The notes: generated by a model not told the origin, from the sequence alone. Counted from the first letter of the stretch, positions 34,842-43,789 are shown. The stretch is 64,000 bases of DNA from Planctomycetaceae bacterium (GCA_021372005.1 JAJFVC010000017.1:1-64000), one strand, 5' to 3'. Program-made: numbers and translations.

Positions 34842-35585
34842 CTATTGAATTGAGATCGTCCGGCTGAGCGGCTGGAGAATGTGTTGGACGACGTAGCCGT
34901 CGATCGCGTCGTGGCACAGTTGGCGCAGGCGGTCGAGCGTTTCGACGAACGTTTTGTCGGGCGACAGGCTGCCGTATTGACGCGCCGTGACGTAGACGCT
35001 GAGCTGTTCCTCCGGATAATCGCGCATCCGGACTTGGTAGGCGTTCGTGCGGGTCTCGACGCTGATGCGCAGTTGCGTTCGGCATTCGGGGTCCAAAGCG
35101 ACGGTGAGCGACGGTTCGTAGTTGATGACCGTCGCTCCGGGGATTCCGAGGATCGGCTCCATCGAGGGGCTGACGCCCAGTGCGTCGGCCATGAGTTGAT
35201 TGTGGTTGCCGCGATAGGTAAAATCGAAGCCGAACAGTAGATCGAGGGCCTCGCAATCCAGCGGGCTGACCGAAAGCGTGTAGGGGGCCAGCTCCAAGAT
35301 CAGCTTGTGCTGGTTCATGGCCTCGTCGATCGATTCGGGATTGACCAGGCCCGAACACACCCGGCGAGGCTCGATCGTGCACCACCGATAGGAGCCTTCG
35401 TCTTTATCCTCCTCAAGGATAAAGTCGCCCCGTTCGCGGTTGTAAAAGTTCCGCATCGTCGGATAGGTTTTTTGGACACGTTCAAAAAAATGCAAAACCG
35501 TCTCGCGATTGGCGGGCAGTTCCATCTCGGTGCCGAGATTCATGTTGACGTAGAAGTCGTCGCACAACGAGCCGTAACGCAGCAT
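34842..35585 (-). CDS. Conserved hypothetical protein (247 aa)
   Basis: The soluble product has 247 residues and no signal peptide or membrane helix. It begins MLRYGSLCDDFYVNMNLGTEMELP and contains ERVQKTYPTMRNFYNRERGDF and EALDLLFGFDFTYRGNHNQL. It reads like a well-conserved cytosolic protein and I recall similar planctomycete proteins without known function. The ATG at 35585 is preferred to a TTG at 35609. It could be co-transcribed with the downstream Nramp-UspA gene (45-base gap). No function is proposed. Confidence 0.75.
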   Translation of the reverse strand: MLRYGSLCDDFYVNMNLGTEMELPANRETVLHFFERVQKTYPTMRNFYNRERGDFILEEDKDEGSYRWCTIEPRRVCSGLVNPESIDEAMNQHKLILELAPYTLSVSPLDCEALDLLFGFDFTYRGNHNQLMADALGVSPSMEPILGIPGATVINYEPSLTVALDPECRTQLRISVETRTNAYQVRMRDYPEEQLSVYVTARQYGSLSPDKTFVETLDRLRQLCHDAIDGYVVQHILQPLSRTISIQ

Positions 35586-35661
35586 TCCGACACAACCTTT
35601 CCGACCCAAGAGCGGGCTCTTTCAAGTATAAGGCTTGGCCATACCCCCGGGAAGCGGCGAA

Positions 35662-36180
35662 ATGATTAGGAAGATGCGTTCCATGCTGGTTTTTTCCAGC
35701 CGATTGGGGTGGATGGCCATCGCGATGGCGGACCAGACCGTTTTGCAGTTGGTGTTCGGTCATCCGTCGGCGGGGGCGGCGTGCCGGGCAATCTACCCCG
35801 AATTGCGGTGCAAAAACGTTGTCCGGCGCGGCCATCCGTTGATCCGACGGCTTCAGGCCTACGCCTCGGGTCAGAGGGACAATTTCAGCGACGTGCCGGT
35901 CGATTTTGGATCGGCAAGCGAATTTCGATGTCGCGTGTTGGCGGCTTGCCGGCGGATCGGTTACGGCGAGACGCTTAGCTACGCCCAATTGGCCGCCAAG
36001 GCCGGATTTCCCGGGGCGGCTAGGGCCGTGGGCAACTGCATGGCCGGGAACGGAGTGCCGTTGGTGGTGCCATGCCATCGGGTGGTGTGTGCGGATGGGC
36101 AGCTTGGCCGTTATTCGGCGCCCGGCGGGATTTCAACAAAACGGCGGCTCCTAGTGTTGGAATCCGAGAGTTTAAGCTAG
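35662..36180 (+). CDS. ogt: O6-alkylguanine-DNA alkyltransferase
   Basis: The 172-residue protein contains the active-site block VPLVVPCHRVV with Cys138, which accepts the alkyl group from O6-alkylguanine in a suicide reaction. The helix-turn-helix-like DNA-binding part GETLSYAQLAAKAGFPGAARAVGNCMAGN precedes it with the Arg finger. Length and layout fit Ogt/MGMT. The start is ATG 35662 (others in frame at 35674 and 35683). It is divergent from the hypothetical gene at 35585. Confidence 0.92.
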   Translation: MIRKMRSMLVFSSRLGWMAIAMADQTVLQLVFGHPSAGAACRAIYPELRCKNVVRRGHPLIRRLQAYASGQRDNFSDVPVDFGSASEFRCRVLAACRRIGYGETLSYAQLAAKAGFPGAARAVGNCMAGNGVPLVVPCHRVVCADGQLGRYSAPGGISTKRRLLVLESESLS

Positions 36181-36283
36181 AATTAGGAGAAGGTTTCGGG
36201 CACAAGAACGCCCGTTCGGTTCCCACCTGCGACGGCGTCCGCCGCTGCAATTTTCCCACCCGACAAGAAAACATCCGCACACC

Positions 36284-36505
36284 ATGGTTGTAACGCAGCT
36301 TGAGAGTTGCGAGATTCAGCGCCGCCGCGACGGGGTGCTTTTGGTCCGGGTTCATTCTCAGGATCGGCAGGGGCGGCCGCTGCCCGACGCGGTGTTCACC
36401 TTTCGACAAGGCGATCCGCAATACGACTATTGGCTCGATCAGTTTCGCCGAAGGACGCATGCCTCGGCGCCGCACGGCGATCGTTCGTCGAAGGGCGACG
36501 TCTGA
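36284..36505 (+). CDS. Small hypothetical protein (73 aa)
   Basis: The ATG at 36284 opens 73 codons (MVVTQLESCEIQRRRDGVLL...) rich in charged residues, with a beta-strand-like first half (EIQRRRDGVLLVRVHSQDRQ) and a YDYWLDQF segment. The stop abuts the rubrerythrin stop (36506) without overlap, as is common for true convergent genes. No domain is recognised and the ribosome-binding site is weak. Confidence 0.5.
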   Translation: MVVTQLESCEIQRRRDGVLLVRVHSQDRQGRPLPDAVFTFRQGDPQYDYWLDQFRRRTHASAPHGDRSSKGDV

Positions 36506-37081
36506 TCACAGCCAGTTTTCGGCCAGCACTTCAAAATACGCCTGGGGATGGGCGCATGCGGGACAAGCGGCCGGGGCCTCGGGCCCTTCGTGCACGTAGC
36601 CGCAATTCAAGCACCGCCACCGCACGGGCTGATCGCGTTGGAACACGCGGCCCGCCTTGATGTTTTCCAGCAGTCCCCGATAGCGGCGTTCGTGTTGCCG
36701 CTCGGCCACGGCGACCCGCTCGAACACGACCGCGATGGTTTTGAAGCCTTCTTCGCGGGCGATGGCCGCGAACTGAGGATACAGGATCGACCATTCCTCG
36801 TGTTCGCCCGCGGCGGCGGCCAGCAGGTTGTCGGCCGTCGGTCCGATCACGCCGGCGGGGAACGCGCTCTCGATGGTCACCGAGCCGCCCTCTAAAAATT
36901 TGAAAAACCGCTTGGCGTGTTCTTTCTCCTGATTGGCGGTTTCCTCGAAAATCTGCGAAATCTGAATAAAACCGTCGTTGCGGGCCTGGCTGGAGAAATA
37001 GGTGTAGCGGTTGCGGGCCGCCGACTCGCCGACAAACGCGGCGACCAAGTTTCGTTCGGTCCGAGAGTTTTTTAATTCCAT
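36506..37081 (-). CDS. Rubrerythrin
   Basis: The 191-residue protein has an N-terminal four-helix diiron domain with E-x-x-x-R-x-x-Y-T-Y (AFVGESAARNRYTYF), EETANQEKEHAKRF, HEEW and FERVAVAERQHERRY. A C-terminal rubredoxin-like iron site uses CLNCGYVHEG and CPACAHP. It reduces hydrogen peroxide in anaerobes and microaerophiles. An exceptionally good AGGAGG lies 7 bases before the ATG at 37081. Longer in-frame codons upstream are not coding. A dyad at 37121-37137 lies just upstream. Confidence 0.95.
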   Translation of the reverse strand: MELKNSRTERNLVAAFVGESAARNRYTYFSSQARNDGFIQISQIFEETANQEKEHAKRFFKFLEGGSVTIESAFPAGVIGPTADNLLAAAAGEHEEWSILYPQFAAIAREEGFKTIAVVFERVAVAERQHERRYRGLLENIKAGRVFQRDQPVRWRCLNCGYVHEGPEAPAACPACAHPQAYFEVLAENWL

Positions 37082-37120
37082 GGCGGATCCTCCTGTTGTG
37101 TAAGGGGATGGCTGGGGGTG

Positions 37121-37137
37121 CATTGGTTCGAACAATG
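37121..37137. promoter_or_regulatory. Inverted repeat upstream of rubrerythrin
   Basis: CATTG and CAATG flank the palindrome TTCGAA, offset by one base, 40-56 bases upstream of the rubrerythrin ATG. Position suggests an operator for a redox-responsive regulator or an mRNA hairpin in the leader. No match to a named regulator motif was recognised. Confidence 0.3.
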
Positions 37138-37194
37138 TACCAAAAGCCGTCGTCGGACGCCAGCTTGTCGACGGCGTCGTGCGAGTCGCTTGAT

Positions 37195-38805
37195 TCAGCT
37201 TTGGAGCCGCGTCTGCAACTGATCGAGGCACTGGTCTTTCGGCACGCGCCATTGTTGGAGCGTGTCGCGGTCGCGGATCGTGACCGTGCCGTCTTGCAAG
37301 GTTTGGCCGTCGACGGTGATGCAGAACGGCGTGCCGATTTCGTCTTGCCGACGATAGCGGCGGCCGACCGCGCTTTTTTCGTCGTAAAACACGGTCATGT
37401 GTGGCTTGAGCGTTTTGTAGATTTCGCGGGCCGCCTCGGGCATGCCGTCCTTGCGAACCAACGGGAAGACGGCCGCCTTGACCGGGGCCAGCCGCGGATG
37501 CAATTTCAAAAACACCCGTTTGGTCGGCTTGCCGTTTTCGTCGGGCGCCTCGTCCTCGCGGTAGGCTTCGCACAAAAACGCCAGCGTGGCGCGGTCGGCG
37601 CCGGCGGACGGCTCGATCACATGCGGCACAAAACGTTCCTTGGTCTGATCATCCAGGTAGCTCAAGTCCTTGCCGCTGCCACGATGGTGCGGCTTGCCGT
37701 CGGCGTTGGTTTCGACGACCAATTGGTCGCCCTGACGGACCAACTTGCCCTCCATGTGGCTGCGCAGATCAAAATCGCCGCGATGGGCGACGCCCTCCAG
37801 TTCGCCGAACTCGCCGACCGGTAGAAACGGAAATGCGTATTCGATGTCGGCCGTGCCGCAGGAATAATGGCTCAACTCCTCTTTGTCGTGGTCGCGCAAC
37901 CGAAGCCGCTCGCCGGCCAACCCCAAGTTCAAATACCACTGGTAGCGGCGGTCGCGCCAGTATTGATACCACTGGGGCGACGTTTTCGGATGACAGAAGA
38001 ACTCGATCTCCATCTGCTCGAATTCGCGTGAGCGGAACGTGTAGTTGCGGGGTGTGATTTCGTTGCGAAAACTTTTACCGATCTGCGCGATGCCGAACGG
38101 AACGCGCACCCGCGTGCTGTCGCAGACGTTTTTGAAATTGACAAAAATGCCTTGAGCCGTTTCGGGACGCAGAAACACCGTGTCCTCGGCGCCGCCCAAC
38201 GCACCGACGATCGTTTTGAACATCAGATTGAATTCACGCGGCGGGGTCAACGTGCCGAGCGTTTTGGCGTCCGGGCCGAGCACCGTCGCCATGTCGGACA
38301 CCGTGGTCAGCGAAACCAGCGGGCCTTCCCACGCCAGACGGTCGGCGTCCTTGCCGCGGAGGTCAAAAAACTTCATCGCCTTGTGCTGCGTCAGCTCGAG
38401 CCCCTCGTCGCCCGGAACATCGCTGGCCACGAAGATGCGTTGGCCCTTGCAGTTCAACCAGCGGCCGTAGACCTGATCGTAGCGATATCGTTTTTTCGAC
38501 TCCCGGCAGTCGACCATATAGTCGTGGAAGAGATCATAGTGGCCCGAACATTTCCAGACTTGCGGGTGCATGATGATCGCACAGTCGAGGCCGACCATCT
38601 CATAGGTCGACGGGGCACCGGGCTGGACGTCCAACTCGTTATGGGCGGTGACCATGTCGCGCCACCAAGCCTCGCGGACGTTTCGCTTCAATTCGACGCC
38701 CAGGGGCCCGTAGTCCCAAAAGCCCTGCAAACCGCCGTAGATTTCGCTCGACTGAAACAAAAAGCCCCGCCGTTTGCATAGGGCTACTAGCTGATCCATG
38801 TCCAT
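37195..38805 (-). CDS. glyS: Glycyl-tRNA synthetase (alpha2, class II)
   Basis: The protein has 536 residues and is the single-chain dimeric type found in eukaryotes, archaea and many bacteria. The start DQLVALCKRRGFLFQSSEIYGGLQGFWDYGPLG is diagnostic. Motif 2 is FRNEITPRN...REFEQMEIEFF, and RPETAQGIF and motif 3 follow. The C-terminal anticodon-binding domain starts near LHPRLAPVKAAVFPL. It charges tRNA-Gly. Start ATG 38805 or 38799. I looked for a T-box in the upstream region and did not find one. Confidence 0.97.
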   Translation of the reverse strand: MDMDQLVALCKRRGFLFQSSEIYGGLQGFWDYGPLGVELKRNVREAWWRDMVTAHNELDVQPGAPSTYEMVGLDCAIIMHPQVWKCSGHYDLFHDYMVDCRESKKRYRYDQVYGRWLNCKGQRIFVASDVPGDEGLELTQHKAMKFFDLRGKDADRLAWEGPLVSLTTVSDMATVLGPDAKTLGTLTPPREFNLMFKTIVGALGGAEDTVFLRPETAQGIFVNFKNVCDSTRVRVPFGIAQIGKSFRNEITPRNYTFRSREFEQMEIEFFCHPKTSPQWYQYWRDRRYQWYLNLGLAGERLRLRDHDKEELSHYSCGTADIEYAFPFLPVGEFGELEGVAHRGDFDLRSHMEGKLVRQGDQLVVETNADGKPHHRGSGKDLSYLDDQTKERFVPHVIEPSAGADRATLAFLCEAYREDEAPDENGKPTKRVFLKLHPRLAPVKAAVFPLVRKDGMPEAAREIYKTLKPHMTVFYDEKSAVGRRYRRQDEIGTPFCITVDGQTLQDGTVTIRDRDTLQQWRVPKDQCLDQLQTRLQS

Positions 38806-39213
38806 AAGATTCGCGTCCGGGTGGTTTTCTTGGAATCCCGGAGTTTTTGGAGGGCTGGAAAAATACGGAAACCTCTAGTCTATCGGTAAAACAGCCCAAC
38901 GACCAGACGATTCTTGTTTTGCAAGGTTCTGGAGAGTGTGGAGAAAGGTGCTTACTCAATGGTGGGGGTAATTTGGCGCAAAAAACGTTCGCAACAAAGA
39001 ACCAAGTGCCATTGCATCCAAGGAGGGGAGCCGATACAATCCGCCCGCTTTTTCTGTGGGAGACGGGCGGCCCCACCGGCGCAGGGTGGCTCAGGGGTGG
39101 ACCTTCGGCGGATTTCCCCGAAGTGAAACCGTCATTTCTTGGTGCGAGGATCCATTTATTTTCTCGGCAGACCACGAGACGACGACTTGTCTTATACCGC
39201 GAGGGTAGCGTCC
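38806..39213. other. Divergent intergenic region glyS / dehydratase fusion
   Basis: These 408 bases hold no convincing gene. A possible promoter for the rightward gene is TTGCAT-17-TACAAT (39012-39040), a weak -35 with a good -10. A perfect 7-bp hairpin CCGCCCG / CGGGCGG spans 39041-39070, and CTTCGG / CCGAAG follows near 39103-39123. These could shape the leader of the dehydratase mRNA. Confidence 0.4.
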
Positions 39214-41358
39214 ATGAATCGGCGATTGTTCCTTGGCGTCGACATCGGATCGACCACGCTGAAGGCGGTGCTTCTGTCGGACGACGGGACGTTGCTCCAT
39301 AGTTTGTATCGTCGCACGCAATCGCAGCCCTCGGCCGGCGGCAACTGTTCGGGCAAGTGCCGGCTGTGCGGCCAATGCAACCTTGGGGCCGTGGCGAAAA
39401 CCATTGATGAGTTTCTGGCCGAGTCCGGCGTCGGACGGGACGATCTGGCGAGGACCGTGGCCACCGGCAGCCAGGTGGTCGACGATTTTCAGCGGTTTCT
39501 GCATTTTGACGATTTCGTCAGCGAGGTGTCGGCGCATATCGCGGCGGCCACGCAGTTCTGCCCGGACTGCCGCGCGATCCTCGACGTCGGCGGCCAAGAC
39601 AGCAAGGCGATGTTGTTCGACGAGGCCATGGGCATTTGGGTCTCGAAGATGAGCGGCATCTGTGCGGCCGGCACCGGCGCGTTTTTGGACAGCGTCGCCG
39701 CGCGGCTGAACGTGCCCGTCGAACAAATGGCCGAACGGGTCCACTACGAGTCGACGCTCCAACTGTCGTCGGTCTGCGCCGTGTTGAGCGCCACGTCGGT
39801 CAATAAGTTCAAAAATCGTTATCCGCTGGGCGACGTCATCGCGGCGGCCTGTCGGGCGCAGGCGCGCACGATTATCTCGGGCGTGGGCGACCTGTTTTTG
39901 AACTATCGCGGACCGATCGTCTTTCAGGGCGGCGTCGCGTCGAACCGCGCCGTGGCGCATTATCTCGAAACGATCACCGGCAATCCGATTTTGATCCCCG
40001 AACGCAAACAAGTGATGGGCGCGCTGGGCGCGGCGATCATCGCCCGGCAGAGTTTTTTACAAACGTCGAGTCGTGAGTCGTTGCGGATCGTGCCGGCGAC
40101 GCTTGCGCCGCTTTGGACGGGCACGGCAAAACGCTCGGCGGCGCTGCGGACCCATTTGACCCGCCGCGAGTTCTTTTCGCGGAGCGACGCCCCGCTGGTG
40201 TGGCGCAATTTGTTTTATCCTCCGGAGATTTTGAACGCCATGGGCGTTCGGATCCTGACGATGGAGAGCTACGCGGCGTTGCGGGCTCGAAACGGCGCGG
40301 GTCTGCGGACGATTTTCGATCGGGCGGCTCGCAAGGGGTTTTCGGCCGAGACGTGCTCGTTTCTCCGGGTGTTGGAGGGCGACGACCGGCTGCCGCGGCC
40401 CGATTTCGTTGTGGGCACCAGCGCCCCGTGCCAGCAGGGCGAACGCGTGCTGGCCGATTTGGCTCGTGATCTGGGTCGTTCGGACCGCCATCATTTGGTC
40501 TACACGCCGGTACGCCAAGACGAACATTCGGTCGAAACCATCGCCGCGGGGTTGGAGGCGTCGGTGGCCCATCTGGAGCGGTCGTTGGGCGTTCGACTGG
40601 ACCGCGGACGGTTGCAGGAGGCGTGCCATCGGTCGAACGAGGCCCGAGCATTGGCCCAGCAGTGCAACTGGCTTCGGTTCACCAGCCCGCCGCTGATGCG
40701 CGGCAGCGAGGCGATTCTGTTCGCCGCCATGTTCTCGCAATTGTGGGGCAAGCCCGAACTGATCGAACTGCATCGCACGATGCTCGACGAATTGCTGGCG
40801 GCGAAGGAAAAGGTCGAGCGGCACATGAGCATCGACGACACCCACCGGTTGCTGTGGCTCCACCTGCCGCCGTTCTACAACAACCGGCTGATGGACTTCG
40901 TCGAACTGCACTGCAACGCCCCGGTGGTGTTCGAGGAAGTGAACTTCGTCGGCTGGGACCCGCTGGACTTGGACGATCCGTATCGGAGTCTTGCTCGCAA
41001 GCTGTTGCGGACGGGTTTTTTGGACCCGGAGTTCCGCGCCACGCAATTGCGAACTTTCGCGCCGCAGTTGAAGGCGACCGGACTGTTGCTGTACAACCAC
41101 ATGTTCGGCCGATGCTCGATGGCCGACAGTTGTTTTACGAAGCGGTTGCGAGACGAGCTGCAATCGGTCGGCATCCCGCTGTTGGTGCTCGACGGCGACT
41201 GCATCGACGAGACGATCGATCCGTGCAGTACGACGACAAAGGTCCGGGCGTTTATCGAATCGCTCAATCTGCGGAAGTTCGGCAGCCTGTTCGACGATCG
41301 CGGTCAGGAGCGGCCGATGGAGACGCCGGATCGGACGGAGCTGTGCGAGGCCGCGTGA
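39214..41358 (+). CDS. Fusion of 2-hydroxyacyl-CoA dehydratase activator and HgdB/BcrB-like subunit
   Basis: The protein has 714 residues. Residues 1-290 are an ASKHA ATPase activator of the BadF/HgdC type (VDIGSTTLKAVLL, VGGQDSKAML, GGVASNRAV) with the two Cys that normally bridge a [4Fe-4S] cluster in the dimer, Cys150 (GICAAGTG) and Cys188 (SSVCAVLS). Residues about 330-700 resemble the dehydratase beta-type subunit with scattered Cys. Between strands of the first subdomain it carries Cys45, Cys49, Cys52 and Cys55 (CSGKCRLCGQC). The family drives ATP-dependent one-electron chemistry in anaerobes. The substrate is unknown. ATG 39214 follows GAGGGT; an upstream in-frame start is rejected. 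Confidence 0.85.
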   Translation: MNRRLFLGVDIGSTTLKAVLLSDDGTLLHSLYRRTQSQPSAGGNCSGKCRLCGQCNLGAVAKTIDEFLAESGVGRDDLARTVATGSQVVDDFQRFLHFDDFVSEVSAHIAAATQFCPDCRAILDVGGQDSKAMLFDEAMGIWVSKMSGICAAGTGAFLDSVAARLNVPVEQMAERVHYESTLQLSSVCAVLSATSVNKFKNRYPLGDVIAAACRAQARTIISGVGDLFLNYRGPIVFQGGVASNRAVAHYLETITGNPILIPERKQVMGALGAAIIARQSFLQTSSRESLRIVPATLAPLWTGTAKRSAALRTHLTRREFFSRSDAPLVWRNLFYPPEILNAMGVRILTMESYAALRARNGAGLRTIFDRAARKGFSAETCSFLRVLEGDDRLPRPDFVVGTSAPCQQGERVLADLARDLGRSDRHHLVYTPVRQDEHSVETIAAGLEASVAHLERSLGVRLDRGRLQEACHRSNEARALAQQCNWLRFTSPPLMRGSEAILFAAMFSQLWGKPELIELHRTMLDELLAAKEKVERHMSIDDTHRLLWLHLPPFYNNRLMDFVELHCNAPVVFEEVNFVGWDPLDLDDPYRSLARKLLRTGFLDPEFRATQLRTFAPQLKATGLLLYNHMFGRCSMADSCFTKRLRDELQSVGIPLLVLDGDCIDETIDPCSTTTKVRAFIESLNLRKFGSLFDDRGQERPMETPDRTELCEAA

Positions 41359-41476
41359 GGGGGCGCCCCGAGCTTTTCTGACTCGGTCAGGGTCGCCAAG
41401 ACGGCTAAAATCCTGTATATTCCCGTTTTCGGCGGTCGCCGTTCTGTCCACACACGCGGGAATTCGAGGGTCAACG

Positions 41477-42622
41477 ATGTCTCAAAAGTCGCCGGAGCCG
41501 GTCGTCGAGCCGTTGCAAGGTCGGCGGGTTGCGCTGGTCGGCAAATTGGCGAGCATGAGCCGCCGTGACGCCGCGCAGTTGTTGCGGGGCCGCGGGGCCG
41601 TGGTGTTGGATCGGCCCGATCCGTCGGCCCAATGGATCATCGTCGGCGAGGAAGAGCTGCCGCTGGCCGGCCAGGACGACTGGTTCGACGAGCCCACGCA
41701 ACGGCAAATCGATCAGCAGGCGATCGAGGTCCTCACCGAAACGCAGCTCTGGCAGCGTTTGGGGTTGGTTGAGGCGGAGCACGAAAGCCATCGACTCTAC
41801 ACGCCGGCCATGTTGGCCGAATTGTCGGGCGTGCCGGTGGCGGTGATTCGACGCTGGCATCGACGTGGGCTGATCGTGCCGGTGCGCGAGGTGCGGCGTC
41901 TGCCCTATTTCGATTTTCAGGAAGTGGCCACGGCGCGTCGTCTGGCCGAGCTGTTGGCGGCGGGCGTGTCGCCCCGAGCGATCGAACGGCAGTTGGCCTC
42001 GTTGGCCCGCTACGTGCCCGGCGTAGTCAGGCCGCTGGCGCAACTGTCGGTCATCGTCGAGGGCAAGGGGATTTTGCTGCGTCAGGGCGATGGGCTGATC
42101 GAGCCGGGCGGGCAGTTGCGATTTGATTTCGACGCCTGGCAAGGCGAGCCCACGCCGACGCAGGCCGTGCCTACGTCACCCGAACAGATGTGCCGATTGG
42201 CCGCCGAGCTGGAGGAAGACGGGCAGTTGGCCGCCGCCGCCGAGATGTATCGGGCCGCGATGGCCGCCGGGGGACCGAAGGCCGAGATCTGTTTTTTGGT
42301 GGCCGAGCTGCTTTATCGTCAGGGCGATTTGGGCGGTGCTCGGGAACGCTACTACATGGCCGTCGAGTTGGACGAGGATTACGTCGAGGCTCGAGCCAAT
42401 TTAGGTTGCGTCTTGGCCGAAACGGGCCAGCGCGAGTTGGCTGTCGCGGCCTTTGAAGGCGCGCTGCGATTTCATCCCGATTATCCCGATGTTCATTATC
42501 ATCTGGCTCGCGCGCTGGACGAGTTGCAGCGTCACGACGAGGCCGACGAACATTGGCGGGCCTTTTTGGATCAAGCGCCCGACAGTCCTTGGGCCGATGA
42601 GGCCCGCGCGCAATTGGGTTGA
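41477..42622 (+). CDS. BRCT-like / MerR-type HTH / TPR protein
   Basis: This 381-residue protein has three parts. Residues about 14-100 look like a BRCT fold (LQGRRVALVGKLASMSRRDAAQLLRGRGAVVL). Residues about 112-185 are a MerR-type winged helix (YTPAMLAELSGVPVAVIRRWHRRGLI). Residues about 235-375 are tetratricopeptide repeats (AEICFLVAELLYRQGDLGGARERYY, VEARANLGCVLAETGQRELAVAAF). A DNA-binding regulator with protein-interaction surfaces is inferred. There is no signal peptide. A terminator candidate follows at 42676. Confidence 0.8.
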   Translation: MSQKSPEPVVEPLQGRRVALVGKLASMSRRDAAQLLRGRGAVVLDRPDPSAQWIIVGEEELPLAGQDDWFDEPTQRQIDQQAIEVLTETQLWQRLGLVEAEHESHRLYTPAMLAELSGVPVAVIRRWHRRGLIVPVREVRRLPYFDFQEVATARRLAELLAAGVSPRAIERQLASLARYVPGVVRPLAQLSVIVEGKGILLRQGDGLIEPGGQLRFDFDAWQGEPTPTQAVPTSPEQMCRLAAELEEDGQLAAAAEMYRAAMAAGGPKAEICFLVAELLYRQGDLGGARERYYMAVELDEDYVEARANLGCVLAETGQRELAVAAFEGALRFHPDYPDVHYHLARALDELQRHDEADEHWRAFLDQAPDSPWADEARAQLG

Positions 42623-42675
42623 TCTTCGTCACCCCCCCTTCCGAAAAATTGGGCGACGCATCATAATAAAAGATT

Positions 42676-42714
42676 CTCCCCGGGCAGGTCGCCCGAAGAT
42701 GGCGGGAGTTTTTT
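42676..42714 (+). terminator. Rho-independent terminator after the BRCT/MerR/TPR gene
   Basis: CTCCC (42676-42680) pairs with GGGAG (42704-42708) around an inner CGGGC/GCCCG stem, followed by six T (42709-42714). It lies 54 bases after the stop codon. Confidence 0.6.
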
Positions 42715-42751
42715 CGTCGGTTGGGTTTTTCGGAGGCAGAGACAGTCTGTG

Positions 42752-43645
42752 ATGTTTAAGAATCTTAACGTTTCGGCCTTGGGCGTGTTGGGGCATCCGA
42801 GCGAATTGATCGAGTTGGCCTTAACGTACGGTTTTGCGAGCGTGGATTTGAACATGGCCGAGTTTGCCGCCCGCGCTCGGCGAAACGGCCTGGCCCACGC
42901 CAAGCGGCTGATCCAAAGTGCGCGGCTTCAGGTGGGCACGTTTTCGTTGCCGCTGCAATGGGACGTCGACGACGAAGCGTTTCGGGCGGAGATGAAAAAG
43001 TTGCCGGAGTATCTCGACTGTGCGAAGGCGTTGGGCTGCACGCGAGCTACGGTGACGATTGCGCCGGCCAACGACAGCCGCCCGTATCATGAGAACTTTG
43101 AGTTCCATCGGCATCGGCTTGCAGACCTCGGCGCGGCGATGGCGCCGGCGGGGGTGCGATTGGCCGTCGGGTTTCGTGCGGCCGAGTGTCATCGTCGCAA
43201 CCGGGTTTTTCAGTTTCTTCACGACCTGGACGCCGTCCGTCTGTTGTTGGGCATGGTGGCCGCGCCGAACGTCGGCTTGTGGTTGGATCCTTGGGAGGTG
43301 ACGGCCGCCGGCGGCTCCATGGAAAACGTCCGAAAATGGTCGCCGGCCGGCATCGTGGCCGTCGACGTGGCGGAGATGCCCGCCGATGCGACGATTCCCT
43401 GCGAGGACGACCAGTCGCGGCTGCTGCCCAACGCGGAAAACGGTCGGTTGGACGCAGCCGGTTTTCTGTCGACGCTTAACGAAATGGGTTACGACGGTCC
43501 GGTCACGGTTCGGCCTTCGCACGATGTTTTTGCCAATCATCGCCGAGAGACGGTCGTTCGACAGACGGCCGAATCGTTGGACTGCATATGGCCGACGGCT
43601 GGGCTGTCGTCGGCGACGCAGGCCGTAGTGGCCGCCGCGGAGTAA
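42752..43645 (+). CDS. Sugar-phosphate isomerase/epimerase-like TIM-barrel protein
   Basis: The 297-residue protein is of the xylose-isomerase/AP-endonuclease-2 superfamily. It starts MFKNLNVSALGVLGHPSELIELAL, typical of these barrels, with FASVDLNM, ALGCTRATVTIAP, VGLWLDPWEV and YDGPVTVRPSHD. Some metal ligands (the usual Glu/His set) are not obvious, so activity is uncertain. The start is ATG 42752; GGAGG lies 15 bases upstream, further than usual. Confidence 0.75.
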   Translation: MFKNLNVSALGVLGHPSELIELALTYGFASVDLNMAEFAARARRNGLAHAKRLIQSARLQVGTFSLPLQWDVDDEAFRAEMKKLPEYLDCAKALGCTRATVTIAPANDSRPYHENFEFHRHRLADLGAAMAPAGVRLAVGFRAAECHRRNRVFQFLHDLDAVRLLLGMVAAPNVGLWLDPWEVTAAGGSMENVRKWSPAGIVAVDVAEMPADATIPCEDDQSRLLPNAENGRLDAAGFLSTLNEMGYDGPVTVRPSHDVFANHRRETVVRQTAESLDCIWPTAGLSSATQAVVAAAE

Positions 43646-43741
43646 AACCGTTGCAGGTCGTTTCTTGCAGCGGTTCTTTGCAAGGACTTCTGGTTAGTGC
43701 GAGTCGCACCAACGTGTAGCGTCATCGGTGGCGTGATTCTG

Positions 43742-43789
43742 CGGTTCCGAAAGCGATCGACACGCTACAGGGTTGTGAAATGCGCCCTA
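43742..43789. repeat. 48-bp intergenic repeat, copy B
   Basis: This is the partner of 25283-25330 (43/48 identical by eye). It again lies between convergent genes and ends on the TAG of the minus-strand gene at 43787. A nearby GTAGCGT (about 43716) can pair with ACGCTAC in the repeat to form a larger hairpin. A bidirectional transcription end or a REP-like element are possible roles. Confidence 0.75.

Noticed and set aside
38806-39213. T-box leader for glyS
   Set aside because: AGGGTGG occurs near 39085 but on the wrong strand for glyS and without the ACCGCG continuation.
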